A stretch of DNA of 64,000 nt from Halobellus captivus (GCF_007655485.1 NZ_VJXQ01000001.1:1025442-1089441); one strand, 5' to 3'; positions 1 through 12,655 are shown, numbered from the stretch's first letter. Notes: generated by a model from the sequence alone, not told the origin. Numbers and translations: made by a program.

Positions 1-1
1 C

Positions 2-322
2 GTCGTCATCTACATCTCGTTTCTTGTGTTCCTCGGAATCGTCGTCGCCCTGACCGTCGCGTTCATCCCCGCGATCGAGGCCGCCGGACAGTCGAGCGGC
101 CCGACGCCCGGGCAGATTTCGGGCGTGGATACCGGCGTTATCGGCGGCCTCAGATCCGTCAACACGGACGCTTACGAGCTCCTGTTCTTCCACATCGCGG
201 CGATCCAGGGCGTCTGTTCGGGCCTCGTCGCGGGCCAGTTGGGCGAGGGGAGCGTCGCGGACGGCCTGAAGCACGCGAGCGTCCTCCTCCTTATCGCGTA
301 CGCGGTCTTCGCGGTGTTGTGA
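2..322 (+). CDS. TadC/FlaJ-like type II secretion F-family protein, C-terminal part
   Basis: Only the last 106 codons are inside the window; the frame is open to the left edge. The piece has a hydrophobic segment at the left edge, a short polar stretch, then the motif FFHIAAIQGVCSGLVAGQLG followed by a glycine-rich turn and a final hydrophobic helix. This is the usual C-terminal end of archaeal FlaJ/TadC-like membrane platform proteins, which sit in the cytoplasmic membrane and work with a secretion ATPase to assemble pili or archaella. It differs from the complete TadC-like protein encoded at 14875-16926, so the genome holds at least two such systems. Its ATPase partner must lie to the left of the window. 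Confidence 0.8.
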   Translation, partial: VVIYISFLVFLGIVVALTVAFIPAIEAAGQSSGPTPGQISGVDTGVIGGLRSVNTDAYELLFFHIAAIQGVCSGLVAGQLGEGSVADGLKHASVLLLIAYAVFAVL

Positions 323-512
323 GCGCGCTCGATCGGTGGCGCTCGGGCGGCGACCGCTGCGATCGGGCATCGAACGTTGTACGGCGACCGCTGCGGTCGG
401 GCGACCGCCACGGTCGGACGACGACCGATGTACCGCCGCTGCGATCGGACGGGAACCGCAGCAACCGGACCGGGACCACCGCGATTTTGTACCGCGATCA
501 CCTCTCTCGGGT
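323..512. repeat. Degenerate short repeats, no gene
   Basis: This gap carries several imperfect copies of a GACCGCTGCGATCGG-like word, near 350, 397, 412 and 438. No coding frame here looks genuine. The TATA-like stretch ATTTTGTA near 484-490 lies at the right distance to serve the leaderless methyltransferase start at 513. Confidence 0.5.
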
Positions 513-1283
513 ATGGACGAGGAGGGCGGAGCGGAACCGCCGATCGGCGAGGCCGTGGGGTCTTCGGTCAGACGCACCTACGATCAGATCGCCTCCCACT
601 TCGCGTCGACGCGGGAGTATCCGTGGCCGGAGGTGACCGCGTTCCTCGGCGGGGAGCCGGTCGGCGACCTCGATCCCGACGCGGAGGCCGCACTCGCCGG
701 TGGCGCGGGGGTGAAAGCGAACGACGAGCAGCGCGGGGCGTCGACGTCGGAACGGCTCGGTCTCGATCTCGGCTGCGGGAACGGCCGCCACGCGGAATCG
801 CTTTCCGGTGTGGTCGAGAGCGTCGTCGGCGTCGACGTGAGCGGTGCGCTGCTGCGAACGGCCCGAGAGCGGGCGCAGAGCCGCGGTTTCGACGATAGGC
901 TGGGACTGGTACAGGCGGACGCGGCGGCGCTGCCGCTTCGGTCCGACGCCGTCGACGTCGCGGTCTACGTCGCGACGCTACATCATCTCCGAACGCGCGA
1001 ACGGCGCGTCGCGAGCCTCTCGGAACTCGCTCGCGTACTGCGTCCCCGCGGTCGAGCGCTCGTCAGCGCGTGGTCGACCGCGCACGATCGGTTCGACGCG
1101 ACGGACGGCTTCGACACGACCGTTCCGTGGACCCTTCCGGGCGGCGAGCGCGTCCAACGGTTTTACCACATTTACGATCCCGCGGAGTTCGAGTCGGATC
1201 TGGCCGCGAGCGACCTCGACGTGGTAACGAGCGTGATCTCCAGCGGCAACTGTTACGCGGTCGTCGGGCCTGGGGCCGAGTGA
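513..1283 (+). CDS. Trm9-like tRNA wobble-uridine methyltransferase (SAM-dependent)
   Basis: A 256-residue class I SAM-dependent methyltransferase. Near the N terminus it has YDQIASHFASTREYPWP. This matches the diagnostic start of the Trm9/ALKBH8 methyltransferase family (YxxIAxxFxxTRxxPWPxxxxFL), which methylates 5-carboxymethyluridine at the tRNA wobble position in eukaryotes. Motif I is LDLGCGNGRHAE and motif II is VVGVDVS. The ADAAALPLRSDAVDVA stretch and a following LHHL fit the post-II region. The C terminus has GNCYAVV, like the family's end. A region rich in Ala, Gly and Asp is inserted between the N-terminal motif and motif I. Translation was started at the ATG at 513 because a TATA-like box lies about 27 nt upstream and the frame before it is low-complexity repeat. 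The exact substrate in haloarchaea is inferred. Confidence 0.75.
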   Translation: MDEEGGAEPPIGEAVGSSVRRTYDQIASHFASTREYPWPEVTAFLGGEPVGDLDPDAEAALAGGAGVKANDEQRGASTSERLGLDLGCGNGRHAESLSGVVESVVGVDVSGALLRTARERAQSRGFDDRLGLVQADAAALPLRSDAVDVAVYVATLHHLRTRERRVASLSELARVLRPRGRALVSAWSTAHDRFDATDGFDTTVPWTLPGGERVQRFYHIYDPAEFESDLAASDLDVVTSVISSGNCYAVVGPGAE

Positions 1284-1488
1284 ACGCGTCACGAGCGCAC
1301 CGCCAGTACTCGCCAACGCGGCTGTCGTTACCCGCTACTAGCACACGCTCCACCGCGCGCGACCGGCGCAGTCATCGCAACCCGACATCAGCACGTTCTG
1401 ATACCGAGCGTCGAACCGCCCGCGGCTGGACGTCACCGGCGCACTCGAACTCTGCGTTTAAGTTCGGGCGACGGCAATGGACGGACGA
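1284..1488. promoter_or_regulatory. Intergenic region with TATA-like box for the flavoprotein gene
   Basis: The region is without a credible gene. GCGTTTAAG with its core at 1457-1462 lies 27-32 nt before the ATG at 1489, the normal spacing for a haloarchaeal leaderless transcript. Confidence 0.5.
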
Positions 1489-2589
1489 ATGAGCGACACA
1501 GCGGACGTACGCGACTACGAGGTGGTCGTCGTGGGGGGCGGTCCGGCGGGACTACAGACCGCGCTGTACACGACGCGACTGGGCCACGACACTGCCGTCG
1601 TCGACCGCGGCGGCGGGCGCGCAGCGATGATGTTGGAGACGCACAACGTCATCGGCGTGCCGGAGGAGACGTCCGGAAACGAGTTCCTTCAGACCGCACA
1701 AGAACAGGTGAAATCCTACGGTGCGGATATCGTCCGCGACTTCATCGTCGAGGCGGAACGCACCGAAGACGGCCGGTTCCGACTCCTCGGCAACGACGCG
1801 GAGTTCCTCGCCGACCGGGTCGTCCTCGGCGTCGGATTCAACGACGAGCGCCCGAAGCCCCCGGTCCCGCGGACCGGCCGAGGGTTGCACTACTGTCTGC
1901 ACTGCGACGCGTACATGTTCGTCGACCGGCCGGTGTACGTGATGGGAACCGGCGAGGCCGCGGCCCACGTCGCGATGATTATGCTCAACTTCACCGACGA
2001 GGTTGATCTGTTGCTCCGCGGTGAACAACCGGAATGGAGCGACGAGACCGACGAACAGCTCCGCGCCCATCCGATCGACATCATCGAGTCGGAGATCGTC
2101 GGAATGCGGAAGGGCGATGACGGCTGGCTCGAGGCGTTCGAATTCGAGGATAGCGTGGGTCCGCGTTCCACCGGAAGCGGGCCGGAGTCCGGCGACGACT
2201 CGGTTCGGCGGTATCGCGGCGGCTTCCCGATGTACGGTTCGAATTACAACACTGCGCTCCCCGAGCAGTTGGGTTGTGAGCTGAACGACGACGGCACAGT
2301 TGTCGTCGATGACAGTATGGAGACGACCGTCGACGGAGTCTACGCCGTCGGCGACATCACCTCCGGGCACAACCAGGTCCCCGTCGCGATGGGGCAGGGC
2401 GCGCAGGCCGGGATCGACATCCACTACACCCTCAGAGAGTTCCCGCGCGACCTCGAAACGATTCGCGAAAACGGCCCAGTGTCGCCGGACGAACTGCCTG
2501 GACTGGGAAGTCGCGTTCGCGCGGCCGCGGCCGACTTCGAGGAGGCGCGCGCGCCGCCGCTCGAACCGGACGCCGCGAGCGACGACTGA
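1489..2589 (+). CDS. Thioredoxin-reductase-like FAD/NAD(P) oxidoreductase
   Basis: A 366-residue two-dinucleotide-binding-domain flavoprotein. The FAD-binding Rossmann motif is VVVGGGPAGLQTAL near residue 13, and the second FAD contact is TTVDGVYAVGDITSG near residue 282. A CxxC pair in YCLHCDAY, near residue 131, is where thioredoxin reductases carry their redox-active CATC. The region after it, VYVMGTGEAAAHVAMI, takes the place of the NADPH-binding GGGxSA motif but lacks its usual form, so the pyridine-nucleotide preference is unclear. It is longer than ordinary TrxB (about 310-330 residues). A second ATG lies at 1477, four codons earlier; 1489 was preferred from the TATA-box spacing. No thioredoxin or ferredoxin gene is adjacent, so the partner is unknown. 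Confidence 0.75.
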   Translation: MSDTADVRDYEVVVVGGGPAGLQTALYTTRLGHDTAVVDRGGGRAAMMLETHNVIGVPEETSGNEFLQTAQEQVKSYGADIVRDFIVEAERTEDGRFRLLGNDAEFLADRVVLGVGFNDERPKPPVPRTGRGLHYCLHCDAYMFVDRPVYVMGTGEAAAHVAMIMLNFTDEVDLLLRGEQPEWSDETDEQLRAHPIDIIESEIVGMRKGDDGWLEAFEFEDSVGPRSTGSGPESGDDSVRRYRGGFPMYGSNYNTALPEQLGCELNDDGTVVVDDSMETTVDGVYAVGDITSGHNQVPVAMGQGAQAGIDIHYTLREFPRDLETIRENGPVSPDELPGLGSRVRAAAADFEEARAPPLEPDAASDD

Positions 2590-2761
2590 TACAGAGTCCG
2601 GATATGTCGAACGTGCGACGACCATATCGGTGAGCCGGTTTCCGTGAGACGGCGTCGCGGCACGGCACCCCGAGTCGAAAGGGTAACATCCTTATTCGGG
2701 GACCGGGAACAGAGGAGTGACGGTCGTCGCCGCGTGATCGCGGTGAGGCCGAATCGGACGA

Positions 2762-2832
2762 GCGCCGGTGGTCTAGTGGTAGGACCTGAGCCTTCCAAGC
2801 TCATGGCCCGGGTTCAAATCCCGGCCGGCGCA
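2762..2832 (+). tRNA. tRNA-Gly (anticodon TCC)
   Basis: A 71-nt cloverleaf. The acceptor GCGCCGG pairs with CCGGCGC, followed by discriminator A. The anticodon arm is TGAGC / CTTCCAA / GCTCA, with TCC at 34-36. The T arm is CCGGG TTCAAAT CCCGG. CCA is not encoded. A TATA-like ATCCTTATTC lies near 2687. A partial second copy of its 3' end follows at 2912-2934. Confidence 0.95.
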
Positions 2833-2934
2833 TTCTGCGAGGAACCCACGTGACGAGCGAATGCGTCACGCTGGCGATTTGAATCAGAGAGCGAGCGGAG
2901 CGAGCGACCGTGGTTCACAATCCCGGCCGGCGCA
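2833..2934 (+). repeat. tRNA-Gly tail element with duplicated tRNA 3' end
   Basis: Directly behind tRNA-Gly come three parts. A small inverted repeat has TGACG and CGTCA arms around 2851-2868. An inverted T-arm piece GATTTGAATC lies at 2876-2885. A GAGCGAGCGGAGCGAGCG hairpin-like stretch leads into a second copy of the tRNA 3' end at 2912-2934, which matches 2811-2832 with one inserted base. The copy lacks the 5' half and cannot be a working tRNA. Equivalent arrangements follow tRNA-iMet and tRNA-Arg in this window. It could be an old attachment site left by an integrated element, or a recurrent repeat family; the sequence does not decide. Confidence 0.8.
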
Positions 2935-3213
2935 TTTCTCGAACGAAGTGAGAGAGGCACTCGTTCAGGCGTCGCATTTTCTGCCGCGTGTGAGGGATCG
3001 ATCGTTTCGCAGGGAGCGTTACACCAGCGAGTCGGATTCGAGCAGGGGAAAGACCGAAGCAGCGATGTAAATCCCACAGATACATATCAGTTATTAGATA
3101 AATAGACAAAGTTCGTATTTCTCGGACAGAGCGCTCAGAAAAACCGAGATACCCAGGCGATGTCTCGAACCTATTGAGAATTGTTTTATATTCAACGTGA
3201 ACTGTGGTACAGT
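2935..3213. promoter_or_regulatory. Gene-free stretch ending in the promoter of the substrate-binding protein
   Basis: I see no gene here. Near the right end TTTTATA at 3184-3190 is 24-30 nt before the ATG at 3214 and is the likely TATA box for a leaderless transcript. The stretch from 3070 to 3190 is clearly richer in A and T than its surroundings. Confidence 0.55.
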
Positions 3214-4224
3214 ATGCACCTCAGGAAACGCGACTTCCTCAAGAGTGGCGCGGCAATCGGTGCGGCCAGCGTGGCCGGATGCCTCGGCTCGATCACCGGC
3301 GGCGAGATGCCGACGCTCCGGATGAACTACACCGTCCCGGCGGAGAACCTCATCTCGTTGATGGCGATCCCCGAGATCCAATCGGAGTTCGAGAATCTCG
3401 GGTCGGCCTACGAGTTGGAGACGAACCAGAATCAGAGTACGCCGGACTCGCTGAACGCGATGGCCAGCGGCGAGGCCGATATGGCGCTCTTGGCGTATGC
3501 GAGCTTCCCCGCGGCGGTTTCACAGGACGCCGTCCCCGGTGGGATCACCGCGATCGCGATGGACTTCTACGACGCTCACGAGGACTACTTCCGGTTCCCG
3601 GTGATGTCGATGGCGGACTCCGACGTCACCGATGCGGAGGACCTCGAAGGCCGAACGATCGCCGTCAACGCGCTCGGGACCGGCGTGCACGCGATCATCT
3701 ACCGGATGCTCGAAAACGTCGGCATCGACCCCGAGAACGGCGTCGAGTTCGTCGAACTCCCGTTCCCGTCGATCGCTTCGGCCATCCGCGAGGGCCGTGT
3801 CGACGCGGGAATCTTCGTCGCGCTGTTCGCCGCGGCAGTCGAGGCTGAAGGCGATATGCAGACGGTCTTCGACAGCCGCGATTCGTGGGGACAGGCGTAC
3901 CCGTTCGGGTTCGTCGCCGCGTCCAACGACTCCCTGGACGGGAAGGAAGAAGCCATCAGAGCGTGGGCGAGCGACTACGTCTCGATGGTCGAACGCGTCT
4001 ACGAGAACCGCGAGGAGACGGCCCGACTCGCCGCGGAGCACTTCGACCTCCCCGAAGCGCTGCTGTCGTCGTACTACCTGACCGAACGCGACTACTACCG
4101 ACCGCGGGACGTCGGCCTCGACATCGAGGCGCTCCAGTTCGTCACCGACGAACTCGCCGATATGGGATTCCTCGAAGCGAGTCCGACGATCAGTGACCAC
4201 GCGACAAACGAGTACACGCCGTGA
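3214..4224 (+). CDS. Orphan ABC-type substrate-binding lipoprotein (NMT1/SsuA-like)
   Basis: A 336-residue exported protein. The N terminus has a Tat-like signal (LRKRDFLKSGAAIGAAS) ending in the lipobox VAGC, so it should be lipid-anchored outside the membrane. The RKR is a variant of the usual twin arginine. The mature part resembles the NrtA/SsuA/TauA group of periplasmic-binding proteins: PAENLISLMAIPEIQSEFE early, then the aromatic loop, EDLEGRTIAVNALGTGVHAI near residue 148, and a DAGIF motif near residue 193. Such proteins deliver sulfonates, nitrate, pyrimidine precursors or similar small anions to an ABC importer. No permease or ATPase gene is next to it, so the ligand cannot be assigned. 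The start is the ATG 24-30 nt after a TATA box. Confidence 0.8.
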   Translation: MHLRKRDFLKSGAAIGAASVAGCLGSITGGEMPTLRMNYTVPAENLISLMAIPEIQSEFENLGSAYELETNQNQSTPDSLNAMASGEADMALLAYASFPAAVSQDAVPGGITAIAMDFYDAHEDYFRFPVMSMADSDVTDAEDLEGRTIAVNALGTGVHAIIYRMLENVGIDPENGVEFVELPFPSIASAIREGRVDAGIFVALFAAAVEAEGDMQTVFDSRDSWGQAYPFGFVAASNDSLDGKEEAIRAWASDYVSMVERVYENREETARLAAEHFDLPEALLSSYYLTERDYYRPRDVGLDIEALQFVTDELADMGFLEASPTISDHATNEYTP

Positions 4225-4339
4225 GTCGTCGCGGCGTACGCGGGCATCGGTCCACCCCCATCCGCGGTCTCTGAGTCTATCACAGTCGTTTACTCCATTC
4301 GTCGTCCGTCGAGATGATATTCACTCAGATTTGTATTAT

Positions 4340-4357
4340 ACATATGCCCTTATATGT
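4340..4357. promoter_or_regulatory. Inverted repeat in the gltB promoter
   Basis: Perfect 6-bp arms ACATAT and ATATGT flank the 6-nt spacer GCCCTT. The right arm overlaps the likely TATA element TTATAT (4350-4355) in front of gltB. This is a candidate operator for nitrogen- or amino-acid-responsive control; the regulator is unknown. Confidence 0.45.
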
Positions 4358-4419
4358 GATTAGTGAACCATTATGCTTACAGGAGAAACTCCTTTAGGGG
4401 GAAGGTATTGGTGGCACAT

Positions 4420-8967
<4,548 letters not shown>

Positions 8968-9110
8968 TCGGGCGGCGGGCTCCGAACTCCGATTCCGATA
9001 CCGACGCTAATCTGACACAGACGCCGACTCCGATCTGACACCGATCCCGATTCTTCCGTTTCATCGCGTCCGACAGCACACTTAACTCGGTCACCGCGAA
9101 ATCGCCACAT

Positions 9111-9941
9111 ATGCGAGGTGACGGGGCGGAGAACGTCAATCAGACAACGAAAGCGATGCGGCATCGGACCGACCGCGCAGTGAGCGAGACGGTCAGTTTC
9201 GTCCTCGTGTTCGCGCTCGTCATCGCATCCGTCGGCACCGTCTACGCCGTCGGCGTCTCGGAGTTGGAGGAAACGCGGGACGCCGAGCGGGTCGAGAACG
9301 CCGAGCGCGCGTTCGACGTCCTCGCCGACAACCTCGGGGACGTGATCGAGGGCGCGCCCAGTCGCGGGACGGAGGTGAAACTCGCCGACTCGACGGTCCG
9401 CACCGCGGACGACGCCTCGATGAACGTGACCGTCGACCCCGAGGGCGCGGCGGCGGAGTCGTGGGAGTTCTCGCTGCGGCCGCTCGTCTACGAGGCCGCG
9501 ACCGGCGGCGAGGTCCGACTCAGCAGCGGTGCCGTGCTCCGCGACAGTCCCCGCGGCGAGGCGTCGGTCGTTCGCGGTCCGCCGCTGATCGTCGACGGCG
9601 TCGACGGCGGAAGCGGCGGCGACGGCTCACGGGTCCGACTCACGCTCCTCAAGCAGGAGCACGTCGGGACCGCCGCGGTCGGCGGCTCCCAGACCGTCCG
9701 GATCCGCACGGAGGGCAGCAGGCCCCGGCTCTTCTACGACGCAGACGGCGGCCACGATCTCACGGTGAACGTCACGACGCCGCACACTGACGCGTGGGCG
9801 CGCCAGTACGTAACGTCCGGATTCGACTGTACGGAGGTCAGCGGGCCCACCGCCGACTCACCGGGACGGATCTCCTGCACCGCGTCCGACGTGGATCAAG
9901 TGACGGTGGTGTGGGTTCGCGTGACGACGTCGTTCGAGTGA
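9111..9941 (+). CDS. Pilin-like membrane-anchored protein (haloarchaeal DUF7289-type)
   Basis: A 276-residue protein with one N-terminal hydrophobic segment, preceded by the TDRAVSE motif that marks haloarchaeal pilins and pilin-like proteins. The segment starts right after the arginine pair region, as in class III signal sequences cut by the prepilin peptidase. The rest is a beta-rich, acidic extracellular domain with two cysteines near the C terminus (FDCTE and ISCTA). The start at 9111 has CTTAAC about 27 nt upstream, giving a leaderless transcript; an ATG at 9156 would also leave the signal intact. It stands alone but faces the pilus operon at 10560-20690, whose products share its signal motif. 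A role in surface pili is inferred from this. Confidence 0.65.
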   Translation: MRGDGAENVNQTTKAMRHRTDRAVSETVSFVLVFALVIASVGTVYAVGVSELEETRDAERVENAERAFDVLADNLGDVIEGAPSRGTEVKLADSTVRTADDASMNVTVDPEGAAAESWEFSLRPLVYEAATGGEVRLSSGAVLRDSPRGEASVVRGPPLIVDGVDGGSGGDGSRVRLTLLKQEHVGTAAVGGSQTVRIRTEGSRPRLFYDADGGHDLTVNVTTPHTDAWARQYVTSGFDCTEVSGPTADSPGRISCTASDVDQVTVVWVRVTTSFE

Positions 9942-10050
9942 CTCCGGAACGCACAGTGAACCGTCAAACTGCAAGAGCTCGATTCCGAGACGCTCAAACA
10001 GCTCTTGTAGTATAGCGGACTTATTTGTTATATGGGTAACAATTTCGGGT

Positions 10051-10422
10051 ATGGTCCTCGAACGAGCGATCGGAAAGCCCCTCGACCGAACCGACGTCAA
10101 CCGCGAGTCGGCGGCGCGAACTGCGGCCCACGCCGAGGAACTGCACGTTCGAAGCTACGCCCACGAGTGGAGCTACGACCTCGAAATCGAGATCGCGACG
10201 CCCGACGGCGACGTCGTGTTCGAGACGCAGTACCACCTGCGACCCGGGCGGGCCGCCAGCGAAATCGGCGTCGTGGATCCCGGCGAATACGACGTTCGAG
10301 CGGTGCTCGACGGCGAACGCGAGACGGTGCGGCGTTGTCGGATCGATCGGACGGCCGGGGGAACGGTCGTCGTCGAAATCGGCAACGGGATTCTGAGTCT
10401 GACCGAGGGGCTCAGAGTGTAG
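10051..10422 (+). CDS. Conserved haloarchaeal protein of unknown function
   Basis: A 123-residue soluble acidic protein without a signal peptide or membrane segment. A helical N-terminal part (ESAARTAAHAEELHVRSY) is followed by a beta-sandwich-like region with alternating hydrophobic residues (YDLEIEIATPDGDVVFETQY and later VVVEIGNGIL). A TATA-like TTATTTG at 10021-10027 is placed for a leaderless start at 10051. I do not recognise a family. It lies tail-to-tail with the last gene of the pilus operon, so a shared role is not implied. Confidence 0.6.
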   Translation: MVLERAIGKPLDRTDVNRESAARTAAHAEELHVRSYAHEWSYDLEIEIATPDGDVVFETQYHLRPGRAASEIGVVDPGEYDVRAVLDGERETVRRCRIDRTAGGTVVVEIGNGILSLTEGLRV

Positions 10423-10469
10423 TAGGGTCGACCCTTCGATAGCGGATCGATACCGGTCCAGTCGATGAG

Positions 10470-10580
10470 GAGTAGAGATCAGTTCGGGCGATGGGGAGTC
10501 GATAGCAGTTCAGGCGATGGCGATTCGTGACGAGTCAGTCGAGTTCGACGGTCATAGTCTCAGTCGAGTTCGACGGTCAC
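10470..10580 (-). repeat. Tandem copies of the 3' end of the neighbouring pilin-like gene
   Basis: Read on the minus strand, the last 19 nt of the 10560-12083 gene (ending VTVELD and its stop) occur again 25 nt further on. The copies are at 10561-10579 and 10536-10554 on the plus strand. Two weaker copies with the word CATCGCCxGAACTG follow toward 10480. Similarity falls with distance from the gene, as expected for successive slippage duplications. Confidence 0.7.
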
Positions 10581-12083
10581 GTTGTTCTCCGTCACGTGCA
10601 GGTACGTGATGTAGGATTCGCCAGCGATCGTGTCGTAGCGCAGCGTCCCGCCAGATTCGCTGTTGGATATCTGCGATGTTCCGCGGTTCCCCGGCCCGTG
10701 ATACACGGTGAGATCGAACTCCGAATCGAACATCGCGAAGTAGTGGCGGGTGAGAATCCGGAGGTTCTGGGCGTCGCCGTAGGAGTACGTCGTGTCCTCG
10801 CCGTCGTCGCCTGTGTGCGCGAATGTGGTGGGGTTCGGATCTCCCGCGGCGTCGGCGTCGCGCTCGTCCCAGTCGATCGCGGTGTCGTCGAGACTGCTTG
10901 ATCCGTACGTGAACTCCTGCTCGGTGCTCGTGAAGTCGATGTCGATCACCGTGTCGCCGTCCTCGCAGTCGAGTTGAACGGCCCCCGAATCGGACGGGAT
11001 CGAGTCGTTCGTCCAGCGGTGAACGCCTTCCGGGGTCGACGCGTCATCGTAGTAGATGTCCATCGTCAGCGTTTCCGAACCGGGTTCGCCGCCGTTGCAG
11101 TAGTTGTTGCCGATGCCGTTCGGTACCTCGACGGCCGCCTCGTAGGCCTTGTCGCCGTCCTCGACGTAGAAGGAGACGAAGATGTTGTTGAACGTCCCAC
11201 CGTCCTTTTTGATGGACGTCTGGAAGTCGGTGACAGAGTGCCCGTCATCGATACCGCGAACGGGGATACTCTCGCCCTTCTCGGGATACGCGAACGCGCC
11301 GACCTCGTTGGCCGTTTCGAGAACGACGGTCGCCGTCCGGTTGTCGTGATCGACGGAAACGTTTCCGGTCGTCCGGGTCCGGAAGTAGTCGGCCCAACCC
11401 TCGTAATAGGCGCTGTGGACCGTCACGTCGACAGTCCCGTTCGTGACCGGGTTCACGTACTGTCGGATCGAGCCGTCTTCGGCTTCGACGTCGTACGGCG
11501 CGCCGACGCCGTCAGTGTCGGTCGCCGCCTCGTTCGGATAGATCCGGGTCAACTCGCCCGATCGGCGGACGGTCGCCCGCGTATCGCCGCTGGCCGTGTC
11601 GGTCGAGCGGACGCGGAGCACCGGCAGCGTCAGGGTCGTCCCGCGGTAGTGGAACTCCGGCGGCGATACCATCGACGTGCCGCCGCCCTCCTGCCGCCAG
11701 ACGCCGCCGCCTTGGTAGGCGACCGTCGTCTCGTCCGTTCGGTAGGAGACCGAGCCGAGCGAGGCGTTGTAGATATCCTCGGTCTCTCCGGCGGTGTAGT
11801 TCTCGTGTCTGATCCGCAGCCATCCGCTCTCGGATTCGGCGGCGTAGGTCCCGCCGCTGGAATCGCCGAGCCGGACCGTCTGAACGGAACCCTCACCGAG
11901 TCCCACGACCGCCGCCCGAGCGTCGAGCAGCGTCATCGCGTGCTCCGCGCGGTCGATCGACGTGCTGTCCTGCACGTCGGTCAGGGCCGTCGAACCGAGC
12001 GCGACGACGACGCCCGCGCCGGTGATCGTCAGCGCTAACAGTAACACGAGTCCGATGTTCGACGCCTGCGCGCGATCAGTCAT
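10560..12083 (-). CDS. Pilin-like surface protein, last gene of the pilus operon (DUF7289-type)
   Basis: A 507-residue protein starting MTDRAQASNIG. The DRAQ motif directly precedes a hydrophobic helix (LVLLLALTITGAGVVVALG), the archaeal class III signal layout. The long extracellular part is rich in Thr, Asp and beta-strand patterns, with about ten possible N-glycosylation sites (for example NYT, NAS, NGT, NVS, NDS, NVT) and few cysteines. It overlaps the preceding gene by 4 nt (ATGA), so translation is probably coupled. It is the largest of the pilin-like products and could be an adhesin or minor pilin. This is inferred from context, and no catalytic motif is visible. Confidence 0.7.
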   Translation of the reverse strand: MTDRAQASNIGLVLLLALTITGAGVVVALGSTALTDVQDSTSIDRAEHAMTLLDARAAVVGLGEGSVQTVRLGDSSGGTYAAESESGWLRIRHENYTAGETEDIYNASLGSVSYRTDETTVAYQGGGVWRQEGGGTSMVSPPEFHYRGTTLTLPVLRVRSTDTASGDTRATVRRSGELTRIYPNEAATDTDGVGAPYDVEAEDGSIRQYVNPVTNGTVDVTVHSAYYEGWADYFRTRTTGNVSVDHDNRTATVVLETANEVGAFAYPEKGESIPVRGIDDGHSVTDFQTSIKKDGGTFNNIFVSFYVEDGDKAYEAAVEVPNGIGNNYCNGGEPGSETLTMDIYYDDASTPEGVHRWTNDSIPSDSGAVQLDCEDGDTVIDIDFTSTEQEFTYGSSSLDDTAIDWDERDADAAGDPNPTTFAHTGDDGEDTTYSYGDAQNLRILTRHYFAMFDSEFDLTVYHGPGNRGTSQISNSESGGTLRYDTIAGESYITYLHVTENNVTVELD

Positions 12084-12655
12084 ACTGGTTGCCCCCCAAA
12101 TCGTCCGATGTCGACCGCAGCGGGTCGCGACAGCGAGAGCGCGTCCGCACCGCCTTCCCCCTCGGAGACGACGAGCGACTCGCCGCCCGTCGTGTCGAGT
12201 TCGATGACGACCCGGCCGCCGTTCGCGGACGTCTCGTCCACGTCAACGATCGTCGAGACGGTAAGCGTGACGCTCACGTCTGACCGCACAGAGCGGAGTG
12301 TCAGGTCGTACTGTCCCGGCTGTGCGCCCGGCGGCGACTGCTCGCTGATCTCGATTCGGTAGGACTCACCGGCGACTCGATCCGGGAGATCGACACCGAT
12401 CCGGAGGGTGGGAGGCGATGCGGTCGATCTCGAAATTCGGTCCGCGTCGTCGATCCCGGCGGCGAGCTGCTCGGCGAGGACGTCGAGTTCCTCGCGGACG
12501 ACGCGGTCGCGCTCGTTCTCGACGTAGCCGCTCCCCGCGATGAGTAGCCCCGAAACGAGAACCGCGGTGATGCTCAGCGCGATCACGTAGTTCACCGTGA
12601 CCGAGACCGCGCGATCCCGCCGGGTGTCGCCGTCGCGGCGCGAGGGTCGATTCAT
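12080..12655 (-). CDS. Pilin-like protein (DUF7266-type)
   Basis: A 191-residue protein. After a basic N terminus (NRPSRRDGDTRRDRAVS) comes a single hydrophobic helix, YVIALSITAVLVSGLLIAG. An acidic, mostly beta extracellular domain ends with GRFGGQPV. The DRAVS motif before the helix matches the signal motif of the other operon members. It overlaps both neighbours by 4 nt. It is likely a minor pilin or pseudopilin assembled by the ATPase and TadC-like protein of the same operon. The family assignment is by recognition only. Confidence 0.7.
   Translation of the reverse strand: MNRPSRRDGDTRRDRAVSVTVNYVIALSITAVLVSGLLIAGSGYVENERDRVVREELDVLAEQLAAGIDDADRISRSTASPPTLRIGVDLPDRVAGESYRIEISEQSPPGAQPGQYDLTLRSVRSDVSVTLTVSTIVDVDETSANGGRVVIELDTTGGESLVVSEGEGGADALSLSRPAAVDIGRFGGQPV

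Noticed and set aside
323..512. GACCGCTGC repeats considered as a CRISPR-like array
   Set aside because: Units are short, irregular and without unique spacers of constant length; no cas genes are nearby.
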